Assembly (NCBI GenBank): GCA_947568835.1
Contig: OX387609.1
Span: forward strand, 12,765,708-12,829,707
DNA from: Protonemura montana
Taxonomy: Eukaryota > Arthropoda > Insecta > Plecoptera > Nemouridae
Direction of reading: 5' to 3'
Length of the DNA: 64,000 nt
Part shown: piece after piece, positions 32,600 to 43,379 of the stretch
How the letters are laid out: each line of letters starts with the position of its first letter
Position numbering within the stretch: the first letter of the stretch is position 1
The notes under the pieces: generated by a model
Database searches by the model: none
What the model saw: only the letters and a program-made list of their open reading frames with translations
What the model was told of the DNA's origin: nothing
Program-made: the position numbers and the translations under genes

Positions 32600-33988
32600 A
32601 TGGAAAACCCCAAAGAAAACCCTTCCCCCCCCCCTAACTATTTACCAGGCCTCTTAGATAAGGCCATCAACGTTCATAACGTTCAATCGAACAATGCTAA
32701 CTTTATTAATGCCTTTGACTCGTTTTTCATTATCACCCGACAAGACTCCAACAAAGACCTCACCTTCTCTGGCGTGAGCCCATTCAAGATTGAGAGGTTC
32801 CTGTCTGCAGACGTGGGAGAGCTTCGCTCTACCAAACGCCTCCGTGACGGAACCCTTCTTGTGGAAACAAACAAAAAAGAAATTTCAGATAGACTCACTA
32901 AACTAACTCTTCTGGGAACATTCAAGGTCTCCACCCTTGCCCACAAAACTCTGAACTCCTGCAAAGGAGTCGTGTTCAGCCACGACCTGCTTCAGATGGG
33001 CGAGGAGGAGGCCTTGTCTGAGTTAAAAAACCAAAGAGTCGTTGAAATAAAGTCGATCATTACCCGGAAGAGCAATATTCCCGAACCATCACCTCTTCAC
33101 ATACTCACTTTTAACACTACCGTTTTGCCCCGGTTCATCTTTGTCGGATTTATCCGTGTTGAAGTAAAGCCCAGCATCCCGAATCCTCTTCGATGCCTTA
33201 ACTGCCAACGCTTTGGCCACGGCCAGCAGTCTTGTCGGCGGAGCCGGATGTGCGACAGGTGTGGCAGGTCTGACGCCCATCCAGACGCCCCGTGCGACCA
33301 GGACGCTCATTGTGCGAACTGCGAAGCTCCGCACCCATCCTGGTCCCGGGAGTGTCCCGTCTGGAAAAAAGAAAAAAAAATTTGCGAAATTAAAACCCTA
33401 GAAAATATCTCCTACCCTGAGGCAAGGAGAAAGTACAGTCTCCTCTGTCCAAGTCTGCCCAAAATAAGATCCTTTGCCCAAGTCGCCGCTCCACCTCCTG
33501 TCCCCGGTCCTGAGGAGGGTCATCCCTCGCGTTCATCAGAACTCAAGACTCTGATGGACATGATGACCCTTCTTCTCTCTGGGCAGGAGGAGAACAAGCG
33601 GAGGCTTGAGGAACAGACCAAAAAAATAGATGAACAGACGGAGCAGATTAAAATACTAAGGAGGGAGAATGAAGAATTGAAGGAAAAGAACAGAAAAATG
33701 GAAGAAGAAATGGCAACCTACCAAAAAACACCCACGGCGGCTCCGGGCCCTTCCCGGACACCTGGGTCTACCCAGGCAAAACAATCTGAGAGGAGAGAGG
33801 TGAGCGAGCGGAAAAGTCGGGAGGCAGGAGGTCGCTCGGTCAGTATGGAGTCCATTGATTCCCGAAATGACGAGATGGACTGCAGCCTCAGTGATGCCTC
33901 AGTGGTGTCCAGGAAGGGATCAAAAAAACAAAAGATCACCTATACTGGGAATTCTGGCTCCGCTAGTGACTTTTTAAAAAAGAAATAA
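32600..33988 (+). CDS. ORF1 (Gag-like RNA-binding protein) of I-like copy 2
   Basis: 462 residues, same architecture as in copy 1: Gag-like N-terminal domain, three zinc knuckles at about 196-255, coiled coil at about 315-380. It carries Gln at residue 29 and Arg in the second knuckle (CDRCGRSDAHPDAPC), which agrees with copies 3 and 4, so these are probably the ancestral states and copy 1 the variant. Intact. Confidence 0.92.
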   Translation: MENPKENPSPPPNYLPGLLDKAINVHNVQSNNANFINAFDSFFIITRQDSNKDLTFSGVSPFKIERFLSADVGELRSTKRLRDGTLLVETNKKEISDRLTKLTLLGTFKVSTLAHKTLNSCKGVVFSHDLLQMGEEEALSELKNQRVVEIKSIITRKSNIPEPSPLHILTFNTTVLPRFIFVGFIRVEVKPSIPNPLRCLNCQRFGHGQQSCRRSRMCDRCGRSDAHPDAPCDQDAHCANCEAPHPSWSRECPVWKKEKKICEIKTLENISYPEARRKYSLLCPSLPKIRSFAQVAAPPPVPGPEEGHPSRSSELKTLMDMMTLLLSGQEENKRRLEEQTKKIDEQTEQIKILRRENEELKEKNRKMEEEMATYQKTPTAAPGPSRTPGSTQAKQSERREVSERKSREAGGRSVSMESIDSRNDEMDCSLSDASVVSRKGSKKQKITYTGNSGSASDFLKKK

Positions 33989-34072
33989 GATTTATCTGTG
34001 ATACTTTCTAGTCAATACTTAGCGACACCTGTGATATTTAACCATAGTTTTTTCCTCTGTGATATTAGCATT

Positions 34073-37000
34073 ATGACTTTTATTTCATGGAATTCTAATG
34101 GTTTTAAAATTCGAAAGGACGAAGTTCGCTTATTAGCCTCAAATTTTAATCCCTTGTGTATCTTCATGCAAGAGACACATTTTACACCAAATGACTCGCC
34201 TGTTTTAAAAAACTATACATTTCATCGTTTAGACGACCTGACTGGGAATAGGGCGCATGGTGGAGTGGCTACGTTGGTCTCGGATACATTGGTGTCAAGT
34301 CCACTGCCACTCTTAACACCCCTCCAGGCAGTGGCAATCCGAGTCCACGTACCACGACCAATTACCTTTTGTAATATCTATTTACCAGAATGGGCACCAG
34401 CAACGCCCCCCAACCTACAAGACCTTATATCCCAACTGCCCCACCCCTTTGTACTGGTGGGCGACTTCAACGCTCACAGCCCCCTGTGGGGCGATTCAAC
34501 AGTTGACGGTAGGGGCCGTATGTTGGAAACTTTTATCGATGACAACGTTTTAGTTATTTTAAATAATGGACAACACACCAGATTCAACTCTTTTAACGGG
34601 AGCTTCTCTGCAATTGACCTGTGTCTGTGTTCGCCCTCAGTGGCCCCTCTGTTTGAATTTTCGATTCACGATGATCTCTGCAACAGTGACCACTTTCCCA
34701 TCATTTTAACTATCATGACCGACTTTCAACCCCCTACCTGCCCCGCTCAATGGAGCTTGAAACGGGCGGACTGGAAGCGGTTCGCTGGGCTTGCAAACCT
34801 CAATGCTTCACTCATGGAAACTGATGTGCTTAGTAAAATCAGAAAGATCACGGAGATTATTGTTAATGCAGCGGAGGAAACCATTCCACAAACATCCACT
34901 AAACCACGTCGCATTCCCGTTCCTTGGTGGAATGCAAACTGTGACGAGGCACTGAAGGCAAGGAAAAAGGCCCTACGTGTTTTTTCCAAAAGACCTACAG
35001 CCGAAAACCTGGAACGTTTTCGGCAGCTTCGTGCCAAGGCACGGCAGGTGATCAGGAACTCACAACGTCAATCCTGGCAAAATTATGTGTCGTCACTCAC
35101 CTGTGTCACCCCCATCACGAAAGTATGGCACCGGGTTAATAAAATCGCTGGAAAGGGAAAGTCCACGACGATTGCGGGAATTGAAAGAAACGGACACCTG
35201 TTTACAGCCCCCATAGAGATAGCAAACTGTATTGGGCAACATTTCGCAGATGTCTCTGACTCTCACCACTACTCGGCATCATTCCAGTCCATTAAGCTCT
35301 CGGCGGAGCGCAGGCAACTGTCGTTTGCCTCTGCTAACAACTTGGAGAGTTACAACATGCCGTTTAGTGAGTGGGAGCTTGACAATGCCATTCGGACATC
35401 CAAGAACACATCTCCGGGGGCTGACAGGGTCCACAACTCGTTTCTTAAAAATCTTACACCTGATTCTCGTTCTATTCTCCTTTCTACCTTTAATGAACTC
35501 TGGACCTCTCAATCCTTTCCGGCTGAGTGGCGGCATGCAATCAAAGTGCCCATTCACAAAGCTGGCAAGGAAAGAAAACACGCCTCAAGCTACCGTCCTA
35601 TATCTCTTACTAGCTGTTTGTGCAAAATAATGGAGCGGATGGTCAATAACCGTCTCATTTGGTGGCTGGAACATAAGAAGCTTCTCTCTAACCTTCAGTG
35701 CGGGTTTAGGAAGAACCGAAGCACACTTGACCATCTTGTTAGAATGGAGGCCGTGATCCAGAATGCATTCCTCATGAAACAACATGCAATCGGAGTCTTT
35801 TTCGATTTAGAAAAGGCGTACGATACTACCTGGAGATACAACATCTTAAAGAATTTACACCATTGGGGTTTTAAAGGACGACTTCCTACTTTTATTCTCA
35901 ATTTTATGGCTGACAGAACATTTAACGTCCGCAATGGCAACGTTTTATCCAACAATTTTATCCAGGAAAACGGTGTTCCACAAGGCTCCGTCCTTAGCGT
36001 AACCCTCTTCGCAATCGCTATTAATAGTATAACAGACTGTGTCCGGTCCCCTGTTAATGCCTCCCTGTTCGTTGACGATCTGGCTATTATCTGTTCATCC
36101 AAAATCCTTAGCTCTGCCTCTCGGCAGATTCAACTGACTGTAAACCGACTTGTAAAGTGGGCTGACACCATGGGGTTCACGTTTTCAACTCTAAAAACCA
36201 AGTGTATGCACTTCTCCCGTCTTAGAGGGGTTTTTCCCGACCCAGAGATTGCCCTCTACGGTGATCCTCTACCAGTTGTTGAAAGTTTTAAATTTCTTGG
36301 ACTGGTCCTGGACCGAAAACTTAATTGGAAGGAACATTTTAAGCAACTTCGTGTCAAAGGTTTTAAATGTCTTAATCTCTTACGCTATCTGACCAACACC
36401 CAATGGGGAGCAGACCGAAAGGTCATGTTGCGGGTCTATCGTGCTTTGATTAGATCCAAACTGGACTACGGATGCGTTGTATATGACTCTGCAAGGGAGA
36501 GCTACAAGAGGACCATAAATACCATCCACAACTCAGGCATCCGGCTGGCGACCGGTGCCCTCCGAACCAGCCGGATTGAAAGCATTTACTGCGAGTCTGG
36601 TGAACCACCCTTGGATCTCCGCAGGCAATACCTCCTCACGGCATATGCCTCCAAGATGGTGTGCATGAGAAGGCATCCTACATATCAGCCTCTTTTAAAT
36701 CCGCGATTTCAGGCTATTTACGACGCTCACCCCAATGCCACAATGCCTGCAGGCATCCGTCTAAATCATGTGCTGGTGGACGCCTCCTTCCACTTACCTA
36801 GGACGATGTATCCACATGGCTTCAGTGCCACTCCTCCGTGGATCACTGGGAGACCTACTTGCCTCACCGGTCTGGCGTCGGATGGCAAAAACACGACAAG
36901 TCCACTTGTATACAGAAAAAGATTTGCTGAGCTCTGCAGAGAATACGAGGATTTTACCAAGATTTTTACTGACGGATCCAAAGACAACAACACAGTTGGC

Positions 37001-37774
37001 AGTGCTTTTATCTTAGATAAAGACGTTTCATACGGTTTTAAACTAAATGACAAATGTAGTATTTTAACCGCAGAACTTTATGCACTTTTACAATCTCTTA
37101 AATACGTCGAGTCAAATCAACGCGAGAAGCGTTTTTTAATCTGCTCCGACTCTCTTAGCTCCTTGCAAGCAATAGACACCCTGTATTCCCCACACACTCT
37201 CGTCCAGGGCATTCACTCACTCCTGGCGTCCCTATCTTCAAAGGGCATCAGGGTGGTGTTCTGTTGGGTCCCTGGACACGTGGGGATACAGGGAAATGAG
37301 CTCGCTGATAGGGCGGCCAAGGCTGCGACTGAGAAAAATGCTGTAGACAACGACAGGCTCTGTTTTAACGATTTAAAAAACAGCTTTAAATCATATTTTA
37401 AAAAGAAATTCCAAGAAATCTGGGATCTGGAAACAAACAACAAGTTAAAAGATATCAAACCTACCATTGCTCCATGGGACTCGTCTATCAGGTCCACGAG
37501 ACGGGAGGAGGTCGTCCTCACACGCCTGAGGATCGGGCACACACTCCTAACCCACTCGTTTTTATTCTCACCTGACAAGATCCTACCTCGATGTGAGGCC
37601 TGCAATGATGTTTTAACCGTCCGACACATTTTAATCGAATGCACTAAATACGTAGGGATGCGCAGGCGGCTTAAGATCGAAAGCACCATCAGCCAAATCT
37701 TGGACGACGATCCCAAAGAAATAGACAAACTATTTGAGTTTTTAAAAGCCGCAAACATTTTACACAACATCTAG
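34073..37774 (+). CDS. ORF2 (endonuclease-reverse transcriptase-RNase H) of I-like copy 2
   Basis: 1,233 residues from the ATG at 34,073, chosen because it matches copy 1. A one-base-shorter T-run at about 34,050 opens the frame further upstream to 33,998 in this copy, but that extension has no domain. Endonuclease, reverse transcriptase (FVDDLAI) and RNase H motifs are as in copy 1, all intact. This copy looks fully competent for its own mobility together with ORF1. Confidence 0.94.
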   Translation: MTFISWNSNGFKIRKDEVRLLASNFNPLCIFMQETHFTPNDSPVLKNYTFHRLDDLTGNRAHGGVATLVSDTLVSSPLPLLTPLQAVAIRVHVPRPITFCNIYLPEWAPATPPNLQDLISQLPHPFVLVGDFNAHSPLWGDSTVDGRGRMLETFIDDNVLVILNNGQHTRFNSFNGSFSAIDLCLCSPSVAPLFEFSIHDDLCNSDHFPIILTIMTDFQPPTCPAQWSLKRADWKRFAGLANLNASLMETDVLSKIRKITEIIVNAAEETIPQTSTKPRRIPVPWWNANCDEALKARKKALRVFSKRPTAENLERFRQLRAKARQVIRNSQRQSWQNYVSSLTCVTPITKVWHRVNKIAGKGKSTTIAGIERNGHLFTAPIEIANCIGQHFADVSDSHHYSASFQSIKLSAERRQLSFASANNLESYNMPFSEWELDNAIRTSKNTSPGADRVHNSFLKNLTPDSRSILLSTFNELWTSQSFPAEWRHAIKVPIHKAGKERKHASSYRPISLTSCLCKIMERMVNNRLIWWLEHKKLLSNLQCGFRKNRSTLDHLVRMEAVIQNAFLMKQHAIGVFFDLEKAYDTTWRYNILKNLHHWGFKGRLPTFILNFMADRTFNVRNGNVLSNNFIQENGVPQGSVLSVTLFAIAINSITDCVRSPVNASLFVDDLAIICSSKILSSASRQIQLTVNRLVKWADTMGFTFSTLKTKCMHFSRLRGVFPDPEIALYGDPLPVVESFKFLGLVLDRKLNWKEHFKQLRVKGFKCLNLLRYLTNTQWGADRKVMLRVYRALIRSKLDYGCVVYDSARESYKRTINTIHNSGIRLATGALRTSRIESIYCESGEPPLDLRRQYLLTAYASKMVCMRRHPTYQPLLNPRFQAIYDAHPNATMPAGIRLNHVLVDASFHLPRTMYPHGFSATPPWITGRPTCLTGLASDGKNTTSPLVYRKRFAELCREYEDFTKIFTDGSKDNNTVGSAFILDKDVSYGFKLNDKCSILTAELYALLQSLKYVESNQREKRFLICSDSLSSLQAIDTLYSPHTLVQGIHSLLASLSSKGIRVVFCWVPGHVGIQGNELADRAAKAATEKNAVDNDRLCFNDLKNSFKSYFKKKFQEIWDLETNNKLKDIKPTIAPWDSSIRSTRREEVVLTRLRIGHTLLTHSFLFSPDKILPRCEACNDVLTVRHILIECTKYVGMRRRLKIESTISQILDDDPKEIDKLFEFLKAANILHNI

Positions 37775-38255
37775 TCACTACTGTTACTTAACTTCATTTT
37801 TCTTTATTATTCATTTTTTAATCACAACTTATTATCAGGCGCAAAATGACCATGATGTTGACGCGCCTATAAACCCTACTATTCATTCATTCAAACCTAC
37901 ACGAAATGCGCAGCTAGCGCCATCTCTGTTCGAATCAACGGTACTATTTGCACCCCGCACCACGACTCCCCCTCACCCATCATTTAGCCCCGGTTTTCAT
38001 TCAAATTCAGAATCTGTCTTAGTAATGTCATTGCTGTTTCAGTAACATTTGCAATTTGAGAGGAAATAATAATGCTTGTTACAGACATTAATTTTTCTCA
38101 TCAAATTGCAAAGGTTACTAATAAAGCAATGGCATTACATTGGCAGATTCAGTGTTACAGCAAAAAATTATCAGTCAAGGACCAAGGTATAACTAATTGA
38201 AAAACAGCATCATTTTTGACACATATAAGTGTTTAATGAAGTGATTAGAAATTAT

Positions 38256-38951
38256 TGACGTCCTGTATTCCCCACTGTTTCTTGTCCAGGGCATTCACTC
38301 ACTCCTGGCGTCCCTGTCTTCAAGGGGCGTCAGGATGGTGTTCTGTTGGGTCCCTGGACACGTGGGGATACAGGGCAACGAGTTGGCAGACAGAGCTGCA
38401 AGAGGTGCCACTGAAAAAGTTTTTATTGATAGTGACAAGACTTCGCACACTGATTTAAAAATTCATTTTAAATCACTTTTTAAGGATAAATTTCAGAAAG
38501 AATGGGAAAAGCAAATAAATAATAAGCTACAAGAAATTAAACCAACTGTCGAGCATTGGGACTCCGCAATAAGATCCTCAAGACACGAAGAAGTTGTTCT
38601 AACACGTCTACGTATTGGGCATACTCTCTTAACACACTCATTTTTATTCACGGCTGATAAGACACCTCCACGTTGCGACGACTGTGATGAGATTTTAACT
38701 GTTCGACATTTTTTAATTGATTGTGCCAAGTACAGGGCTGCAAGGCAGCGACTTAAACTAGAACACTCTATTGATAAAGTTTTAGCTGATAACCCACGCA
38801 GTATCGACAAAGTTTTTAAATTTCTAGAAGAATTTGACCTGATAACATTAATCACATTAACATTAACATTAACATCACATTAACAAACCATCTTTTTTCC
38901 GGCGCAAAATGACCGTCCGGTTGACGCGCCGTTAAACACCAATGTTCGTTC
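38256..38951 (+). mobile_element. 5'-truncated I-like retrotransposon with 16-base target duplication
   Basis: Only the last 0.7 kb is present, flanked by the perfect direct repeat AGTGATTAGAAATTAT (38,240-38,255 and 38,952-38,967). The 3' UTR ends with GCGCCGTTAAACACC and GTTCGTTC rather than ATTC repeats. It resembles the ORF2 of copy 3 more than copies 1-2 in its C-terminal part, but is a separate subfamily. Confidence 0.92.
38258..38883 (+). pseudogene. ORF2 C-terminal fragment (RNase H end and Cys/His tail)
   Basis: In-frame from the truncation point: an RNase H C-terminal segment (VFCWVPGHVGIQGNELADRA), then VVLTRLRIGHTLLTHSFLF and the Cys/His tail (RCDDCD, VRHFLIDC), ending in a short repetitive ITLTLTLT tail from ACATTA repeats before the stop. 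It lacks endonuclease and reverse transcriptase, so it is a dead-on-arrival insertion, but its frame is uninterrupted, which indicates youth. Confidence 0.88.
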
Positions 38952-39030
38952 AGTGATTAGAAATTATGCAAGTGAAAACATACAAAGAAGACATGCTGAA
39001 CACACAAGATATGCTGTAGCAATGTGAGGT

Positions 39031-42000
39031 TCAATTGTGCCTGACAATCTTCATCCTGGTCTTGATGGTGGTTGCCTTTATCGCAGCTCCAGAAATCATG
39101 CGGTTTCTTCTCTTGCAGTAGCTGTGCAGCATGACTCTGCAGAACAGTTGCAGGAGCGGAGTGAGCAGAATGTCTCCATGGATAGAGCACTCCAGCCACT
39201 CATGATTGATGCTGACAAAGTCGGCCATCAACAACTCCTTCACTCCCCGAAGGAAAATGGTCTCCGAGATCAGGGCGCTGAACCTGTCCAACAGCGACTC
39301 AACAAAGTCCACCATGTTCCTTGTTGGATAGGTCAAGTGCTCCTTTTGCAGATCATATTCCTTCAAGGAAATGAAGAGGTGGTCTTCAGTCAGCTCGTGC
39401 GTCAAGATCAGCGACTTGCATTCGGTGCATGATATGACTAAGCAAAGGCGCTTGGCAATGTAGCGGTTGGCAGTCTCCGCAGGTCCGTGAGCTGGTCCTC
39501 TTCTCGCGAGGCAACTGGTACCGCAAGCAGACGAGGATTTGTGGTGGCCCTGTCTGATGGTCGCAGCACCTACAAGAAATGAGTAATGAGTTACCATGCT
39601 CATAAAGATAATATCAGCAACCATACATATTTGTTTGGTGCATAAACATTAAAATTACCTTTGAATGTGTAACAGAGGCATCCTTTTTCTCGAGGAGAGC
39701 CCGCAGGTCGCTGAGCAGCTGGTCGTTGTCACGCTCACAGTTCGTTCCTCTGGACCTGTAGCTGCTCAGGTTGGTAATGGTTGCTGTCTTCAGGGCAGCA
39801 GCAAACTGCACTGTCGTTGGGTTCACATTACAAATGCCATGTTGGCGTATGGTCCCAAACAAGTTTTCCAGAGCATCCTGGTCAAGATTCCTCAAGGAAA
39901 GGTAGCGAAAGCCTTTTTCAGTCCTCAGGTAGTCCCACAACTTCACTAAAGAAACAATGGTGACAAGAATACCCGAGACTGTTGGTGGGCTTAGCTTCTG
40001 CAAAAAGGTTAATTATATGTCAATGTAATAACCTACATAGATTTATTTACCTGTAACAGCAAAATGTGGTACCTAACAGACTGGTAGATCATAAAGCTTA
40101 CCCGTCCAGTGTGAGAGTTGGTGAATCGCCAGCCTAGGACTTTAGCTCGCATCTCAACCCAGAACTGCAGATGCGGAGATTGGTTGGACAGAACACAACG
40201 CAGCTCCTTTCCCCGATCAGGGTGCAGTGTGGAGCCGTTGACACTGTCAAAAAACTTGTCCAAGAGCTCCACAAACTCAGCAGTGTGCATGGCCTCCTTT
40301 GGAAAAACGCTGCCATCCCCCCAAGTGGCCATGGTCAGCATCCCTGCAGCAACCGTGTGGCTCAGGACCTGGGCTGCCAAACTGACGCGCATCTTGAATG
40401 ACCCTTCTGGTTTCAGATAGTTTGCCGTCAGCTTGATAGCCGTTCTTGCTGTCAGCTGATCAAGCTCGTAAAACCTTTCCAGGTGCTCCCACTTGGCAGT
40501 TTTAAAGCACGATTGGACCTCATCCCACCAGGTAACATTTTTTTTCTGAAGAATGTTCCTCATACATTTTAGGAGATGAGGAGGATCAAAGAGTACAAAA
40601 ATCTTCTTGCCATCAACCTCGAAAAATGTCTCACTCGAGCCATCAGGTGTGGCATCCGATAGCTCCCGGATTGCTCCGCGGTTGGTGGGGCCCTGATCAC
40701 ACACTGTGACCACAACATTTAAGCCAATGCCTAGCAACGCACTGATGGCATGCCGCAACAACTTTGCCAAAATGTCACTAGGAACGGTGTCACATGTGTA
40801 ATAATAAGCAATCGGTTGCTTCCACCTTTTGGCAGGTCCTCGAACCATTATAACAAGGGCATGATTGGCGATGACTCGTGTTGTGCCAAGGTGGCCGTAG
40901 TCTTCAAACCCTGAAAATGAATTTTAGTCAAATATTGATTTATTGTATTAATACCATTTAATCAAAATCAGACAACTTGATGTAGTTTTCCTTACCTGAT
41001 ACGTTGTCCTCGCTCTCGTTATAGTAGATGCCCGAGCGCAAGGACATCTCGTCGAAGAGGACAACACAGCATCGGTCCCTCTCACTCATCTTACTCGCCC
41101 GTGTAGCAAGATGAGCGAGAATTTTTTGGTTTAGGCCCGTTTTAAACGACAAGTTGTCCAATAAAATGCGCAATGTTTTCGGGCTCGGCAGAGTAATTAT
41201 TTTGCGCATATATTCGTAGCACCGAGGGCTTCGCTTCATAATGGCCAGTGCCCAGATTTTGTCTTGCAAATTCCACCTATAGGTCAAAATTTGTTGTTAA
41301 AACAAGCTCGAACAGATAATTATAAGATTATATCCACCCGTTGCTTACACACCTGCGAGACTTTATTGGCCGGTGAAGGACGACATGGCAGGGGAAAAGG
41401 TTTCTGTGTCGGAGATAAGCCTCTCCAGTGCTGGCGCAGATTTCAATTTCTCCACAGCTTTAATTTTATCTTTTTGTAGCGAAGTCTGTTTGAGTAACTG
41501 GTGCACCCTCTTCACAGCTTTCTTGTATTTGCACAGCAGGGTTTTCTTTCTCGGTGTGCGCTCACCTAGACTGTACCCCAACTCTCCGAGAATAGAGCCT
41601 CTTCTTTTGTGAATGACTAAAAATTATAAATGAACAAATACAATAAGAACTCCCAGGTTATTGGCATTTGAATGTACTGAATTTAAAGTTATAGTGAAAG
41701 GAGGATGTGCATAGATTGATTTTAAACTTACCAAATGGTGTAGTCTGGTGAGAGGAGACTGATGGTGAAGATGGCCCAGCAGCATCCATGCCATCACCAA
41801 CAAACTCTGCCTCAGACATGGCAACTGGACTATCATCTTGTGACGATTCTGCAATCGAATTTCAGTCCATATTAGCTGCAGGCTAGGAGAGTGTAGTACC
41901 CACTAGTAATGGCTATTTACTGGAACATAAAGTGTATGCCAGGACCTCAGATTCCCTCACCTGCCACAGTGTCGGTGTCTTTGGCAATGTCAATGACATC

Positions 42001-42301
42001 ATGATCATTTTCAGCAGCATACAGCTTAGGAAGCGCATTCTTGACCAACCGATTTTTTCTTATATTAACGAACTCGCTATTCTCGAAATGTATAGCACAC
42101 AAACGAAACCCCTTCGCTTTCAAATGTTCCGCAGTTGAACCCACCAAATCCTCGTTGCCGGAACGGGTCAACCAGGCATCGCGTTGTGCTTGGTCTTTAT
42201 TAGTGCAATAAAAAAAAAGACAATGCCGGGTCCTTCAAATGAGTATTGGTGCACTCCCTATACTTGCAAATCATTTGCACACGACCCGTGCCCTTTCCCA
42301 T
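39031..42301 (-). pseudogene. P-element-like (THAP) transposase, seven exons
   Basis: Exons with GT-AG borders: 42,301-41,961; 41,848-41,732; about 41,618-41,355; about 41,285-40,996; 40,910-40,102; 39,997-39,659; about 39,571-39,031. The first encodes a THAP zinc finger (CKYREC; later LCAIHFENSEF and RLVKNALPKLY). Exon 4 has CCVVLFDEMSL, the start of the RNase-H-like catalytic region. Exon 5 has VTVCDQGPTNRGAIREL and FDPPHLLKCMRN, a P-element hallmark. Exon 6 has NLDQDALENLFGTIRQHG. A nine-T run in exon 1 shifts the frame by one base, and an in-frame TAA lies near the end of exon 3, so it looks dead unless these are errors. Related to animal THAP9 and Drosophila P transposase. Element ends not identified. 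Confidence 0.85.
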
Positions 42302-42517
42302 AGCACCACTTCAGACTTTAATTAGAGTTCTGGTAAATATCATCCACAGCTTTTAACACTTCTAGCACTTGTTGCTCTGCCTCTACTGACGCTAAAGACG
42401 TCAGAGCTGACGCTAAAGACGTCATAGCCGCCGGCCATTATCAAAAACCTGGAACGCTAAAGCTATCTGCTACTCTCGTAGCAGACAGCGCGCTCTAAAT
42501 AGCAATCAACGGTACTA

Positions 42518-43290
42518 ATTTTTGAATCTCACTGGGCTATCCTGCTTACCACCCCCTGGTCGTGATGGTTAGAGGAGATGTAGGAGGGAATACTGGTCAC
42601 CTAGTCAAGAGGCGGACAGTACAGCGCCATGTTAAAGATAAAATACAAGGGGAGAAAAAAAATATATAATAATAATAATAATAGTAATAATAGTAATAAT
42701 AATAGTAATAATAGTAATGGAATGAACTAGTTGGTGCCGGTAAAAGGAAATACAGTAAGAATGTAGGTTGTCACGAAAGTGGGCCGTGTGGCTTGAGAGC
42801 TGCACAAAATGCCTGTTCTGTCGTAGACAGCAGGTGAACGTTAGAGAAGTTGACAGTGGGGCTAATGATGGAAGACGTGATTCCTTTTACAATATGATTC
42901 GAATGACCTTAGCTTCTTGTAGACAGGAGAGGCGTCTATTTCGCGGAATAATTCGTCCGCAACGCGTCGGTGATGTCGTAGCGCCGGGATACTGCGTCGT
43001 AGGCGGCTGATGCTGGAGAGATCAATGCCTGAGCGATAGCGTCGTCTCGATGCGTTGGAACAGAATGTTGATGTTCTGTTCAGCCGAGGCGAAGGACGAC
43101 GGCGGGGTCATGGGCGGGTACGACGTTGAGACTGCCGGTAGGGGTGATAGTGTTGGTGACGGGTCAACTGTCTGGTCCGTGAATAATTGTGTCACAGTAC
43201 GACACATGTCCGCTGGCTCGAGGTAATGAGAGTCTTGGGTTACTTGGGATACATGCACCAAGGTTACTTCCTATTCACAAATGACCCTCA
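42518..43290. other. Unassigned region with AAT/AGT microsatellite
   Basis: 42,660-42,720 is an imperfect AATAATAGTAAT microsatellite. No gene recognised in 42,720-43,290; short open frames on both strands lack motifs. Confidence 0.45.
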
Positions 43291-43379
43291 CAATTTTCGC
43301 TTCACCTTTTTTTTTGTTGTTTATTTTCCGAACTCAGTCCCCATACAAATCATTTTTTTTTTGTATCTGCTCCTCCGGA

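Larger units (their letters stand above)
31703..37892 (+). mobile_element. I-clade-like non-LTR retrotransposon, copy 2, full length
   Basis: Flanked by the 10-base duplication AAACCTACAC (31,693-31,702 and 37,893-37,902). Layout and sequence match copy 1 almost base for base, including the 5' block and the ATTCATTCATTC tail. Different flanks and different duplications prove an independent insertion rather than a duplicated assembly segment. Confidence 0.95.

Noticed and set aside
14299-37892. Copies 1 and 2 as a duplicated assembly segment
   Set aside because: Each has its own flanks and its own perfect target-site duplication.
42660-42720. AAT/AGT repeat as a functional element
   Set aside because: Ordinary microsatellite without further structure.
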